64,000 nt of DNA from Leishmania martiniquensis (GCF_017916325.1 NC_090158.1:430001-494000); one strand, 5' to 3'; shown: positions 20,289 to 31,479, counted from the stretch's first letter. Notes: a model not told the origin generated them from the sequence alone. Made by a program: numbers and translations.

Positions 20289-21992
20289 TCACGGTTTGTT
20301 GTGGCGCAGGAAGTCGACGAGAAGCTGCACGCCAAAGCCGGTCACACCGGCCGGCTCGAAGCCCTTGGGCTTGTCCCCGACATCCGCCACGCCGGCGATA
20401 TCCAAGTGCGCCCACTGCACCTCCGGCTCTACAAAGTGGGAGAGGAACGCGGCGGCGGTGCAGGAGCCAGCCTGTCGCCCAGGTGCAGCATTGATCAGGT
20501 CGGCGATGCCACCCTTCATCATGTCTTTGTGCTCATCACCGATGGGCATCGGCCAGACCTCCTCCCCACACCGAGTGCCGGTAGCCATGAGCGCATCCGC
20601 CAGCGCCGAAAATGGCGAGAACAACCCGGCGCGACGCGAGCCGAGACTGACAATGATGGCCCCCGTGAGAGTGGCAAGGTCGATGATGCGGGTGGGCTTC
20701 TTCTCCAGCGGTGCATACTTCTGCACATACGTCAACACATCTGCAAGTACCAAGCGGCCCTCCGCGTCCGTGTTGAGCACCTCGACCGTGAGTCCCTTGA
20801 GGCTTGTAATGATCGAGGAGGGGTGGTAGCTGTCGGGGCCGATGGCGTTTTCCACGAGTCCCACCGCAGCGACGACGTTGATGGGCAGTTGCAGCGCCGC
20901 AATTGCCTTAAGCGTGCAGAGCGCGGTGGCCGCCCCCATCATGTCGGTGTGCATCGTCTCCATCGATGGATACGGCTTGATGTTGAGGCCGCCGCAGTCA
21001 AAGGTCACTCCCTTGCCGACGATGGCCGTCGCCACGCTGGAGCGCGTGTTGCCGACGTACTCAAGGACCATCAAGTACGGCTCGTAGCGGGAGCCGCGGC
21101 CGACGTTGTACATGAGGCGCAAGCCCGCCTCCTCGAGCTGCTGTCCACGAAGCACCTTGCGCACCTTGATGCCCTCTGGTATCATGTACTTCTTCGCCCA
21201 CTCCGCGTAGAACTCCGGCACACCTTCATCCTCGCGCAGGTTGCCCAGGTTGCGGGCATCGTTGACGCAGTGCCCAATCACCTCACCCGTGCGCACCGCC
21301 TGCGCATTGCTCGTCGCCACAACAAGCTCCATCGGTGGCTGTGGTGTGCCGGCCGGCATGGCGCTTGATTCTGTCCGCTTACCGCGGATGCTACCCTTCT
21401 TTGGCGTATCCTGTGCGGCAAGAATGCTTGACTTCAGACGGTCGTACTGGTACGCCCCGGTCACAGCAAAGGTTGCCGTTTTTTCGACCATCTCATGTCC
21501 CTGCAGCCGCTGCCTTGAGTGGTACGGGTCCGTCATGGTGAAGACGTCCTGCTTCGGGGGGTGCAGCGACACCCATTCGGCGTTGCACATCTTTGCTTTG
21601 CGCACGGCAGCCGTCACCGCAAGGCGGTAATCTCGCACCGTGGAGTGAGGCCCCATGCCAGCCACAAGCTTAGCCGGCTTTCCCGCAGCACTCGCCGCCT
21701 GTTTGGCGCCAGTCACCTTCCACCCTTTCGCTGTCGCCGTTTTCTCCAACGAGGAAGGCTCTGGCGCCGTCACCCAGCCATCCTGAAAGTCTACCTCACC
21801 CGCCTTGCCGGTAAAGCCTGGCGGAACGGTGGCGGCAGCACTCCCGCCCGCTGCGCACTCAGCGGTGGTGAGAAAGTGCACATGAGCGCCTCGTCTCTTC
21901 GAGAGCCTTCCCTTGTTCGCTGCCAGCTTTGCCGCGGGACTAACCGGCAGCGACTTGGGGAGAGGTCCACGAGACAGAACGCGACGAAGCAT
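20289..21992 (-). CDS. Leucyl aminopeptidase, metallopeptidase family M17
   Basis: 567 residues from the ATG at 21992; the open frame continues upstream only to a TTG, and a strong splice acceptor at 22082 lies between. M17 enzymes are hexameric two-metal exopeptidases that remove N-terminal Leu and related residues in cytosolic peptide turnover. The signature NTDAEGRLVLAD is near residue 405. The metal-binding and catalytic segment GKGVTFDCGGLNIKP is near 327, and the DMMGAATAL and ATLTGAI blocks are in the expected order. The N-terminal ~100 residues are basic and variable, consistent with the longer N-domain of kinetoplastid LAPs. The length matches my recollection of the Leishmania enzyme (about 565 aa). 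Confidence 0.95.
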   Translation of the reverse strand: MLRRVLSRGPLPKSLPVSPAAKLAANKGRLSKRRGAHVHFLTTAECAAGGSAAATVPPGFTGKAGEVDFQDGWVTAPEPSSLEKTATAKGWKVTGAKQAASAAGKPAKLVAGMGPHSTVRDYRLAVTAAVRKAKMCNAEWVSLHPPKQDVFTMTDPYHSRQRLQGHEMVEKTATFAVTGAYQYDRLKSSILAAQDTPKKGSIRGKRTESSAMPAGTPQPPMELVVATSNAQAVRTGEVIGHCVNDARNLGNLREDEGVPEFYAEWAKKYMIPEGIKVRKVLRGQQLEEAGLRLMYNVGRGSRYEPYLMVLEYVGNTRSSVATAIVGKGVTFDCGGLNIKPYPSMETMHTDMMGAATALCTLKAIAALQLPINVVAAVGLVENAIGPDSYHPSSIITSLKGLTVEVLNTDAEGRLVLADVLTYVQKYAPLEKKPTRIIDLATLTGAIIVSLGSRRAGLFSPFSALADALMATGTRCGEEVWPMPIGDEHKDMMKGGIADLINAAPGRQAGSCTAAAFLSHFVEPEVQWAHLDIAGVADVGDKPKGFEPAGVTGFGVQLLVDFLRHNKP

Positions 21993-23787
21993 TACAGCAG
22001 GGATGTGCGCCGAGATAAGCGGCGAACCACAGAAAACAGGAGGAGCCGCCGGGGTGTGAGCGCGTGTGCGTGTGTGTCTGCCTGTAAAGAGAGAGGGGCG
22101 AGAAGAGAGGGATGGAGAGCAGCAGCAGCAGGAAGAGAGTCGGCCAAACGACGGAGGCGGAGATGACTGTGCAGATATGGGTGAGACCAAGACGACGATG
22201 GCGGCACGTAAGGAAAGGGGGGGATAAAGTCGTTGGTGTCAGTGAGTCTATGAACGCGTATTGTAGTCGCCTATATGCGCGGATTTCTATCGGAGTACAG
22301 ACACCTGCAATGAAGAAAATGGCCTTGAAACTTCTGTGGCTAACTTTTGTTTGGCCGCCTTTCGTCTCCGCATGCTGCCGCTCCGCAGGGCTTGCCCATA
22401 GAAAAAGGACGGGAGGGGAGGGGAGGGAGGTGGGCAGTGGTGAAGAATACAATTAAGCGTGATTGTCTGTATGAGCGCATGCGGCTGGCTGCCTTTTTTT
22501 TTTCGTTCGTAGAGGCGCCCGTCTCTTTCCGCGAGAACAGATGGGCGGCAAGTATGAGGCGGAGGAAACGCTTTAAGCGACCGATGGAGCGCTGCGTCAC
22601 TTAGTCTTCCTCAGCCGGCCCCCCCCCCTGTGCCTCAGTGAGCGAGACGACCTACACTCGATGTACGACAGGTATGGATCGAGGGATGGGCGAGAAGACG
22701 ATCAGAAAGCGAGAGAGGGGGGAGGAAGAGAGTGAGGGCTCGTCCTTCTTCTTCGAGGTAGGCGCTCGTCACTACCGCCCTGGTGATGGTTGTCGAAACG
22801 CGGGTGGGCATTCTGCACGCACGTATGTATACACCCGTGCGTACGCGTGGCTGGGAGGCCGGTGGCGGGCACAAGGAAGAGCCCAGCATCATATCGTGCC
22901 GACCAAATCTCATGGAGGGCGGGTGAACACAAGTCACCGGCATACACGCTCACGCACGTGTGCGCGTCTATGCGCATGCGTGCACCGGAGCTTCAATAGT
23001 GCTCGCCATGGCAATGAGATGGTAGCAGGTGCGCCCCTGCCACTCCACAAGCATGCTAAGGGTGACATAACTGGTGTGGCGCATTCGCACGCGCCAGCGC
23101 ATGCGCCATCCTCCACGTTATAGCACAGATTTGCCCCGCTCTTCGTTTCGTCTGTTCTATTCCCGCGCGGCAAGGACGAGGGAGATGAGAAGCACACATA
23201 AAAAAAAAATAGAAACATGCGTCAAAGCCGTCGGTGCACGCGCACACACATAAACATGCGTGTGTGTGCGTGTGCACGCCAATGGAGAAAGACAAAGGAA
23301 AAGCAGAGGTGACATCAACCCCGCCCTCTCCGCGTCAACGGAGAAGAGATGAAACCAATAACGGGAGAGAGAGACAGACAGACAGACAGAGAGAGAGGGA
23401 AGTCAGGGGGTGAGGGGAAGAGGGCAGACGGCAGAGCGGCGTCTCTCTTTCCGTTTGGTGTGCGCTGGCGTGTCTGTGTGCCAAGTCGGAATGGGCCAAA
23501 CGCACGGCTTTCGAAGCCGAACGCGTGAGAAGGCGCCGCACATCGACTCAGCGGAGGTTGGCGGCAGAGAAGAGCCTCGTGAGGGACTTGCACCGCGTAG
23601 CCTTCCTGCGGCAGGAAGGGCGGACCTTATGTGGCGTTCAAGGGAGGGCCGCTGACTGCCCCCTTCCCCCCGGCCAGGCAGAGAAAGAGGAGGGGCGCAC
23701 GCAGGAGTGAAATGGTTCCCATACGCGCATGATTGTCAGCGGAGCAACAACGGCGCGGAGGCACCGTCAAGGGGGACATCCGCACGC
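21993..23787. other. Intergenic region upstream of LAP
   Basis: About 1.8 kb: LAP splice signals near 22082, then CA/GT and GA microsatellites (22910-23400, including a GACA run at about 23375). No gene seen. Confidence 0.65.
22082..22140 (-). promoter_or_regulatory. Polypyrimidine tract and trans-splice acceptor of the LAP gene
   Basis: The minus strand runs through CTCTTCTCGCCCCTCTCTC and TTTACAG, with AG at 22083-22082. It is 90 nt upstream of the ATG, with no intervening ATG. This is one of the clearest acceptors in the window and fixes the LAP start. Confidence 0.7.
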
Positions 23788-25836
23788 TTAGGTGCTTTGG
23801 AAGTGGAACCCGCGATGAAAGACACCGCCGAAGCGGTAGCCCAGCAGCTTCCCACTGCCCAGACAACTGCCCCCCTGAGCACCTCGGTCGCCAGATAAGG
23901 CTCCGTCACTGCCCTCGAAAATCGGCACAAACACTCGCGCCGTCACGTAGACGTGACGCGTCTCCATCAGCGTAACATGAATGTATTTGCCAGGCTGATA
24001 TATGTGTGTGTGCGCTCCGTCCTTATCACCCAGAATGGGGCTGGGGTGATCGCCTGCCCTCTTCTCTCGTCTGCCGCTCGTGTCGTCGCCTATGGGTACT
24101 GCGCACGCCGGGGGGTGCACGTCATACAAAGCCGGCTCAGTGTCGTTCAGCGTATAGGCAATGCGGCTGTTGGCTGGAGGGTCGTCAAAGGCCAGCTTGA
24201 CCTCGCTGCACGACACGCACATCACCGGCGGTGGAAGAAGCTGCTCGGGGCTAATGTTGTACTGCTCGCTCCGGCGGCGACTGAGCTTGCCGCGCTCGGT
24301 GGCCGCTCGGCTGCAGTCATAGATGGTTGGTACGCTGCGAAAGCGGTCGGCCGCGTCAGCATCGACGCCGCCACCGAAGCGCGCCGCTGCAGCAGCGCTG
24401 CTCAAGACCGTCCATGCGTAAACAGTTGCGACGTTCTCCGTCAGCTTGATGGGGTGTCCCTCGTACAGCTGTGCGCGCTGCCGACTAAACTTTGCCTTGA
24501 GCCGCGCCTCGCGCACCAAGACGAGCTCATAGAGCGTCTGCGTCTCGGGCGGGTTTTGTGACTCGTCAAAGTAAAGCGTGGCATCAGTGGCGCGGAGCCG
24601 CATGGAGGGCGCCGGCACCTGTGGGTCAAAGTATGACAGCCCAGCAGGCCGCACCACCAGCACAGCGCGAGAGACGGCGCTAACTCTGCCACCGCCCAGT
24701 CGCGAGCATGCCGAGGTAGCCTTGGCGTCGTCGTCAAACGCCGCAGCGGAAGCGTGCACGGCAATGGCCTGCACCATAACCTGCCGGCGCTGCGAAGGAA
24801 GCAGCGACGGTGGTGGCAGACTCAGCGTGAACGGGGACGTGTAGATCAGCGTCGGATAGCTTCCATCAACGCTGTAACGCAGATGATCGGGCGACGTACT
24901 CAGCCCGTGTGGTGCAATGACGATCTCCGTGGACGTGGTCACCTCACCCTCACTGGGGGAGATGACTGGTGGCAGCGGCACATCAACAGCAGCCGCGGCT
25001 GAGGGGCCAACCGTGGCGGTAGAAGGGCTTCGCAGATGCGCAGACGGGTCCATGTGCAGCGGCTGCTGCAACGCGCTCCCGCTGGTCTGTGCCCGCTCCG
25101 TTTGTCGACGCGCAATATCGATATCGATAGAGTTTGCGTAATGGTTCGATGCGCTGCCCCCTCTGTGCTCGAGCAGTGGCGGGCTCAACGGCGGTGGTGG
25201 TGTCTGCCCTCCTGAGGGAGCCGTTCCAGTCACCACGTAAAGAAACTGGTGCACGGCGCCGACCACCTTCCTGACGGGGTGAACCGTGTGCGCCTGTATC
25301 ATGTACAAGCCCGGCTCCCGAAACTCCAGCGGCGCCGTGTAGAGAAGATAATCGTCGTGGTAATAGCCGTCGTTGCCTAAGATTTGGAAGCTGCTGTGGT
25401 CGGAAGGCAGGCTGTCGCGCAGCCGATTGACTGTTAAAAGAATGTCACACGCGTCCATGTACACCTGATCAGCTCGGACGCGCAAGTAAACGACGAGAGG
25501 CGCAGGAAAGTGCCCGGCACCGGCAGGCGATGGCGTCGCCTCCAGCTCCTCGGCGCTGCAACGCTGAAACCCTCGGTACAACGTCACGTGCTCGATACCG
25601 GGCAGTACAGCCGGGTTGAGCCTAGATCCCGTGCCTTCGCTGCGCCACACGTCATTCTTCGGGTGCTGCTGCTGATCATCAATGAAGGACTTGAAATAGA
25701 GGCGGCGCCGCAGTTGTGCAATGCGCCGACGACGCCGATAGCACACCAAAAAGATGGTGAGGCAGACGACCACGACCAGTAGCACGGCGCATGGCACACC
25801 GATGGCAATGGCGAGGTCCCGGCGCTCTATTGCCAT
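23788..25836 (-). CDS. Single-pass membrane protein with chitobiase C-terminal-like (CHB_HEX_C) repeats
   Basis: 682 residues from the ATG at 25836; upstream codons are open but begin at GTG. Residues 7-31 form a hydrophobic anchor (about LAIAIGVPCAVLLVVVVCLT) followed by the basic stop CYRRRRR. Type III or signal-anchor topology would leave the bulk on one side. A segment near residues 270-340 reads like a CHB_HEX_C/Fn3-like module: LRYSVDGSYPTLIYTSPF followed by VMVQAIAVHAS, the family pattern being IRYTTDGSxPTxxSxxYxxPI. Related motifs recur near 110-210 (LLYTAPLEFREPGLYMIQA) and near 550-640 (IAYTLNDTEPALYD). In other organisms such modules accompany carbohydrate-active or surface proteins. 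No catalytic domain is visible, so function is unknown. Confidence 0.85.
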   Translation of the reverse strand: MAIERRDLAIAIGVPCAVLLVVVVCLTIFLVCYRRRRRIAQLRRRLYFKSFIDDQQQHPKNDVWRSEGTGSRLNPAVLPGIEHVTLYRGFQRCSAEELEATPSPAGAGHFPAPLVVYLRVRADQVYMDACDILLTVNRLRDSLPSDHSSFQILGNDGYYHDDYLLYTAPLEFREPGLYMIQAHTVHPVRKVVGAVHQFLYVVTGTAPSGGQTPPPPLSPPLLEHRGGSASNHYANSIDIDIARRQTERAQTSGSALQQPLHMDPSAHLRSPSTATVGPSAAAAVDVPLPPVISPSEGEVTTSTEIVIAPHGLSTSPDHLRYSVDGSYPTLIYTSPFTLSLPPPSLLPSQRRQVMVQAIAVHASAAAFDDDAKATSACSRLGGGRVSAVSRAVLVVRPAGLSYFDPQVPAPSMRLRATDATLYFDESQNPPETQTLYELVLVREARLKAKFSRQRAQLYEGHPIKLTENVATVYAWTVLSSAAAAARFGGGVDADAADRFRSVPTIYDCSRAATERGKLSRRRSEQYNISPEQLLPPPVMCVSCSEVKLAFDDPPANSRIAYTLNDTEPALYDVHPPACAVPIGDDTSGRREKRAGDHPSPILGDKDGAHTHIYQPGKYIHVTLMETRHVYVTARVFVPIFEGSDGALSGDRGAQGGSCLGSGKLLGYRFGGVFHRGFHFQST

Positions 25837-28238
25837 TCTCGAGAAGCGCCTCGTCCTTTGTATAGTTATCTCAGATTGTGCTATGGCGTGCGGCACCGCG
25901 GCGCTGGTGGCGTACGCCCCGCCAGCCCAGAGTGCTGTGGTGTAGGCTATGCGCTTCTGTGCGGCAGATGGTGTGGCAGTCTAGGTGGAGTCCCTGTGCG
26001 CTTGCGACTTCAGCTGCTTCCCCCTTCTAGTAGCGACAGTTTTTTCTTGCCTCGCGCCTCTATGCAATCTGTTTCGGTCGCCCACGGTGTGGAAAGATCG
26101 CACTCTACGTCAGGGACGATATCGTGGAGCCCTACCGGCACCTAACGACACGAGCACGAACAGCGAGGCTGTGGTGATGCGCGCATGTGTGCCGATCGTG
26201 GGCGAGGTGCAGCGCCTCGCTGCCCTGCTGCGTCCGTGACCCCGTGCCCCAGTGCTTTCTCCTCGCCGTCGGTCTGTCGCCCCTCTTTTACTTCTCCGCC
26301 TTCGCCGACCACCCGAGATGGTTGTGCTCGAAGAGTGTGCCGGCGCTTGAAAGGGCGGGGAGAAGCTAGGCAAGGAGCGATGGAGCGGGGGGAGGGGACG
26401 GAGGCGCGGATCTATGTGCAAGCAGGTTTATGTGAAGTCGCACGGGCTTTGCCTTTTTTGGGGGGGTTCCTCCCCGTCGCTTCGCACACCGAAGCGGAGC
26501 GCAGCCTTTGTCTAGGAGCCTCCCCGCCGCGGCGACGGCAGGCGAAGCCACACGGAAAGAAGCAGAGGTCGGTCACTCAGCAGCAATCTGAGACGGGAGA
26601 GAGGAATACGCAGACCCGCGGTGCACGCGCATACACGAGCGTCCTAAGGAGAATAAAGAGGAAGCGCTCGCGGACTCGCGCCCCAGCACGAAGCGGAACG
26701 GCAAGGCACCTTTGATATTTGCGCCAAGTCGAATGGGTCTATGTATGTCTAAGTGTGCGTTTGTGTGTGTGTGTGTGTGTCAGGGAGCCTTCAAATACGT
26801 CAGAGGGATGTTCTCACAGAGCGGACGCGGAGGGGCAGATATATAGATACAGATATCTAAGCGGCAGAGAGCCACTACAAAGGGAGGCGCGCGTACCACT
26901 GTCTCGGCTGCCTGTGCTTCGTCTCCTCCGATTTGCTAAGTTTTGTGCGTCGCTCAAGTTCGTCAAGCTAGCCGAGGCGAATCCTGTTCACGTGCACCGA
27001 CGAACACTCGCACACAAGCACACACGTAACGGTGTGCAAGAGAGAGAGGGGAAGGTGCCACCACCACCACAAGGCGCGTGCCTTCTGCCCCGCCGCTCGT
27101 GGACGAGAGGGTGCGCACAAGCGGAAGAGGTGCGCTAGTATGTCGAGCGATGGGCAGCAGGAACGGTAGAGAAAGAGGGGGGCAGAGGTGTGTGTGGGAT
27201 CTATGCCTGCATGTGTTTATATTCTTTAGTGTGAAAAGGGGGGCGTCAATGGCACGCGAAGCGTTAGGGTGGCCACTGAAGGAAGAGTAATTGATTATAA
27301 GCCCGTGTTTGTTAGCCTGTGTGTGTGCGTGTGTGTACAAGCCTCTCCCTGAAGCACTCGTATCGATTTCTATGGAGGTTGTGAAGGGATGGGAAGCGGG
27401 GCCTGAGGGGCCGAGTGTGCAGCTGTTGCGGTGTGTGGGGGGGAGCGAAAAGAGAGGGAGACAAGGAAAGCAGAAGCTGAGTGCGGGGAGACAGGAGCGG
27501 AAGGGGGGAAAGGGTGCACATACGCATGGGAGCGCTGTCAGGCGACGCAGAATTTGGGGTAGGCGGGAGGAAGAGGGTGTCCGTGCTGAGCTCAGGAAGA
27601 AGGCGGCGGCACCTTGCCGGTCGCTGGAGCGCACAGCCAACGCAGCTCGCTTTCCCTTCCGAGAATGCATCCCGTCGCAGTGGGTGTTGGAAAAGAGGGA
27701 GCGAAAAGGTGACCTCGAAGGGGGTGCTTACACGTGACGCTGCGATCGGTTTCACCACAAAAGACATCGGTACGGTACCGGCTCGCCGAGCGTCCGCAGA
27801 GCATCTACCGCTCCCGCTGCGGATGTGACAGCGGCACTTCTCCTTCGCCTTCCTCCAGGTTCGCTCCGGTTCAGGGGGAGAGGTAGTTGAGCCGCCCCTC
27901 GCTTGAAGCGCTAAGCTCCAGTGCTTTCGCGTGTGGTGTGTACGTCAGCAGGTGACTTCAGGCTCCCCGCAGCGGTCGGGGCGGGAAAAATGATGCGCGC
28001 AGGCTCCTGCTCGAACGTGAAGATGCAGCGCACCCCATCGGCGTCGATAGGGACAACAGATGATCGCAAACGCGCACACAAACACACGGGAGAAACAGAG
28101 GAAAGAGAGACGCGCTCCGCAGCTTCGCTGAAACGCCGGCGCCGAGGCTCGTCCGGTTAGCAGCAGCAGCAGCAGAGAGAGCAAACGTGAAATCGCGAAG
28201 GAAAACCTGCCGCACGTGGTGCGACGACCACGCAGGGG
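25837..28238. other. Intergenic region, 2.4 kb
   Basis: Low-complexity ORFs on both strands only. It includes a GT run at about 26762-26782 and the 3'UTR of the TerB-like gene. A cluster of CAG repeats lies near 28160. No gene supported. Confidence 0.6.
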
Positions 28239-29372
28239 TCAGATACCGGCGTAACGCTTGGTCAGCCGACGCGCGCGTGCCCGCCGCAGCAGCGTCTTCG
28301 CCGCTTCCACTTGCATGGTCTCCTCGGCGGCCAGCATGCCTGCCTCGTCCTCGGCCTCGTGGTGGTGGTCACCGCCATCGCTCCCCTTCGCCGTGCCTGC
28401 GCCGCCCCGCTCCCGCTCTGGTGGCGTCGAATTCCTCCCCGCGTCGCCGAGTCCGCGGAACGCTCGCAAGCACCGCTCCTCCCACTTTGGCATGGTGTTC
28501 GAGCGAAAGGGATGGAGCCGCAGCAGGCGCCGCTTTCGGTTCGAGATGGCCCTCTCCTGCAGCGCCAGCTTTTCGATCTGGTCGCGCACAGCCGAGGAGA
28601 GGCCGATATGGCTGGACACGAGTGCGACGCGCTCCTTCTCCTTGGCGCCGTAAAGGCCGTCCGCCACGCACGTACAGACAGCATCGTAAATCAGCACCCG
28701 CGCAATAGAAGACGGAAACGCGGCGGCGGAGACGAAGGACATGATCGACTCTACTGCGGCTGCATCATCCTCGGCCTCTGTCGCGCGACTGCGCGCAGCA
28801 GCGGAACGAGAGCCAAGGCAAGCCAGCGGGCCGTCGCCTTCACCATCATAGGCGAGGTCTCCTATCGAGCCTCGGCAGCCCTCGTCGCTGCAGTCTTGTC
28901 GAGCGCGTCCCCCCGCCCTCCGCTCGCCGTGCGGAGATGTTGATGAGGATGCAGAGGGCCCTGCTTGCGTGGCTGCAGCAGCGGCGTAGCCGCTGCTGCA
29001 CGACAGGAGCGCCAGTGTGGCCTGCTCCTCCGCCTCCTCCCCATCCGCTACTTCGAACTCGTCGTTGCCACCGGCGTACCGATCCATCGGGATGGCGTCG
29101 ACAAACTGCAGCAGCTCCAGCTTGGTTAAATTGTCCTGGGACACCTTCGACGGCAGGAGGAGCTCGACGAGGCCATGGATGTAGCTCCCTTCGCGTGACG
29201 TGAGGCCACTCCCAGAGGCGCACAGCAAAAGCGTCTTGACGTAGACGTAGGGCATGTTGTACAAGCCCAAATTCGCACTGTACTTGGAGCCGTAGAGCGT
29301 CTCGACAAGAAAAGCGCACCCCACAACCGGGGTGTAGCGGCGACTGCGAGTCACCCGAGACCGCGCCAGCAT
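28239..29372 (-). CDS. Hypothetical protein with TerB-like helical segments
   Basis: 377 residues from the ATG at 29372, which lies 18 nt after a strong splice acceptor (29391); the upstream open frame begins at GTG. Two helical segments flank a ~100-residue acidic, Ala/Ser-rich linker. The first (about residues 15-80) reads VVGCAFLVETLYGSK. The second (about 220-290) reads ARVLIYDAVCTCVADGLYG, then AKEKERVALVSSHIGLS. The pattern of two small helical bundles with D-G-x-x-x-x-x-E spacing resembles TerB/tellurite-resistance-like folds. The C-terminus is basic and rich in Arg/Lys. The assignment is weak and function unknown. Confidence 0.8.
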   Translation of the reverse strand: MLARSRVTRSRRYTPVVGCAFLVETLYGSKYSANLGLYNMPYVYVKTLLLCASGSGLTSREGSYIHGLVELLLPSKVSQDNLTKLELLQFVDAIPMDRYAGGNDEFEVADGEEAEEQATLALLSCSSGYAAAAATQAGPSASSSTSPHGERRAGGRARQDCSDEGCRGSIGDLAYDGEGDGPLACLGSRSAAARSRATEAEDDAAAVESIMSFVSAAAFPSSIARVLIYDAVCTCVADGLYGAKEKERVALVSSHIGLSSAVRDQIEKLALQERAISNRKRRLLRLHPFRSNTMPKWEERCLRAFRGLGDAGRNSTPPERERGGAGTAKGSDGGDHHHEAEDEAGMLAAEETMQVEAAKTLLRRARARRLTKRYAGI

Positions 29373-29390
29373 CGAGCGCGAGTCACAAGC

Positions 29391-29450
29391 CTGCGGGGTC
29401 GAAAAGAATGGGACGACAGAGAAAGAGGAAGTGAGAAGGCGCAGAGGAGG
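29391..29450 (-). promoter_or_regulatory. Polypyrimidine tract and trans-splice acceptor of the TerB-like gene
   Basis: The minus strand is C/T-rich (CTTCCTCTTTCTCTG and CATTCTTTTCGACCCCGCAG), with AG at 29392-29391, 18 nt from the ATG. Confidence 0.65.
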
Positions 29451-29986
29451 GGTAAATCGGTAGCCACGCACATGCGCCGGTCACATACGCCGAAAGAAGA
29501 GCAGACGCACACACACAACTCTTCACACCGAGAAGAGCACAGAAACAAAGGGGGTGTCGTCTCCGGCAAGGAGAGCGCGAGAGCGGCAAAGGGAGGTGAA
29601 AAGAGAGAGAAAAGGCCCCGTCCTGAGATGTGCACTCCGCCTTTTTCCCTTGATAGCCCCGGGCGTGTATGTGCCTACTGCTTGGGTGAGCCCGCGGCTC
29701 TAGACTACTGGTGTCCGTCTGTATGAGGGGCAGAGGGTACGAGAGCGGTTACAACAGTAAAGGAAAGAAAAAGAGAGGCAAAGGCGCGCCAACTGTGAAT
29801 AATGGCATCCTCTGCCTTTGCGCACCGTCACTGGCCGAGGTGGGAGGTGCCAGGCGGGTGGATGGGGGAGGGGGAAGAGAGACGAGGCGGAGAGGGAGAG
29901 AAGGGAGCAGTTGTGCCAAACAAGAGAGTGGGGCGGTGTGGAAAGGAGACAACCGGAGTGGACTACAGAGGCCGAAAGGGCCAACC

Positions 29987-30091
29987 ACACGAGCGCCTCC
30001 TTCCCTCCCCCACGTGTGTGTGTGGGGGGGAGGGGGGCATTCCCCGCGCCACACACACACACACATGGGGGAGGGAAGGAGGCGCTCGTGT
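29987..30091. repeat. Long inverted repeat (38-bp arms, 29-nt loop)
   Basis: Arm 29987-30024 and arm 30054-30091 are reverse complements at 37 of 38 positions by eye. The core is GAGCGCCTCCTTCCCTCCCC against its complement. The loop is G-rich then C-rich. Either strand's RNA would form a very stable hairpin. It lies about 600 nt upstream of the acceptor of the next gene, so probably in the 3'UTR of the 302-residue BAR-like gene. Confidence 0.9.
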
Positions 30092-31368
30092 CGATACAGT
30101 GCACCCTCGTAGTCTGTCTCATCTCGAGGATGCAGCTCTGTGTACAAGCAGCTACAGGGAAGTGGGAGAGCGGAAGAGGCGCGGGAAGAAGCGACGGCGA
30201 GCGCCACTCTCACTCACTTTCCTCTTCGTCCCCCTCCCTGCCCCCCCGCCTCACCTACAAGGCCTGCAAGCACACGCCAAGCACGCACGCGAAACTTGTG
30301 AAGCACACCTCTCCAGCGCTTTCCCGGGTGAGAGTGCTTCTCTGGCACGGATGTACTTTTCGTTGCGTGTGCGTAAGCGGTGAAACGCTCCCAGAATGCA
30401 ACTCTGGCCATCAGGTTCTTTTCCTGGGCCCCCTCTTCTGCCTTCGCAAGCGCGTTGTTGAGCGAACGAGGAGAAAGGCGTTTCGCCTGCGCTCATGCCC
30501 AGTGTCCACCGCTAGCGCTGCCCTCTCCCTGCCTCACGTCTCTCTCTCTCGCCGGCAACGCAGAGGAAGAGAATGGCGGGCGGGGATAGGGATGCGCGCT
30601 GTACATACGACCCCAGAAAGGTCTCGGGCTATTCGAGGAAAGAGACGGAAGCGCTCTAAGGCAGATGCACCACAGAGGAGGAAACGAAGGCAGCGTTCGT
30701 TGAACGGGGGAAGGCGATAGGACAGAAGGGAGAGATGGACAGCGGCACCGCTTCTCCTTCTCAAGCTTCTTCTCCACCGCTTACGGATGTGGTGTGACGG
30801 ATGAAAGCGATGCGTGCCGCTTCTCACCTCGCCATCGTTGTTCGCCCTTGTCTGGCCTGCTCGAAGGACGGTATGCGCCTTTGCGTGTGTGCTGCGTGCA
30901 TTCATACGGAGGTGGCAGAGCGTTATACCCCCCTCCCCGCGCGCGCGCCTCTGCTGCGCTCTCTCCCCTTCGCTCTCCTCAGCTCTTTTTTTCCGGCGTC
31001 GGCGAAAAAAGGAAACGGCAAAGGCATTCCTCTGAACGCTGAGGAGGAGCGGTGGAAGTTGAGGGGTGAGAGGTGAGAGGTGAGGAGTCCAATGGCGAAA
31101 GAACGATGGCAGGGAACGAATAGCAATGCACGTCTGCGCGGGTGCGTGCCTGTCCTCGCCACCGCACCCGAGCAAAGCTCAGGAAGCCCACAAGAGCACA
31201 CACACAAACGTTTTCCTCCGCACACTCTCGACTCCCTCTCTCGGTTGCGCGTTCTCTGGCGTAGTCGCCCAATCCCTCTCTCATCACTGCCCACCCAGCA
31301 CACCTCATATCCTGAGGCATTGCGGCCATCGAGTCCCCACACTCAGCACCTTTCCCCTGCACCCCGAG

Positions 31369-31410
31369 CCTCAGTACAGCAGCGGAGCTCAGACCGCTGC
31401 TGTACTGAGG
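31369..31410. repeat. Perfect 17-bp inverted repeat with 8-nt loop
   Basis: CCTCAGTACAGCAGCGG (31369-31385) is followed by AGCTCAGA and its exact reverse complement (31394-31410). No coding context; a stable hairpin in a transcript of either strand. Confidence 0.9.
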
Positions 31411-31479
31411 GGTACTGAGTCGGAGAGTAAAGTATCCCTCGCGCTCTTCCCTCCCTCCATCCCCCTTCCTCGGCCTCGA

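Noticed and set aside
20175..21368. Plus-strand 397-codon ORF
   Set aside because: Antisense shadow of leucyl aminopeptidase, which has clear M17 motifs.
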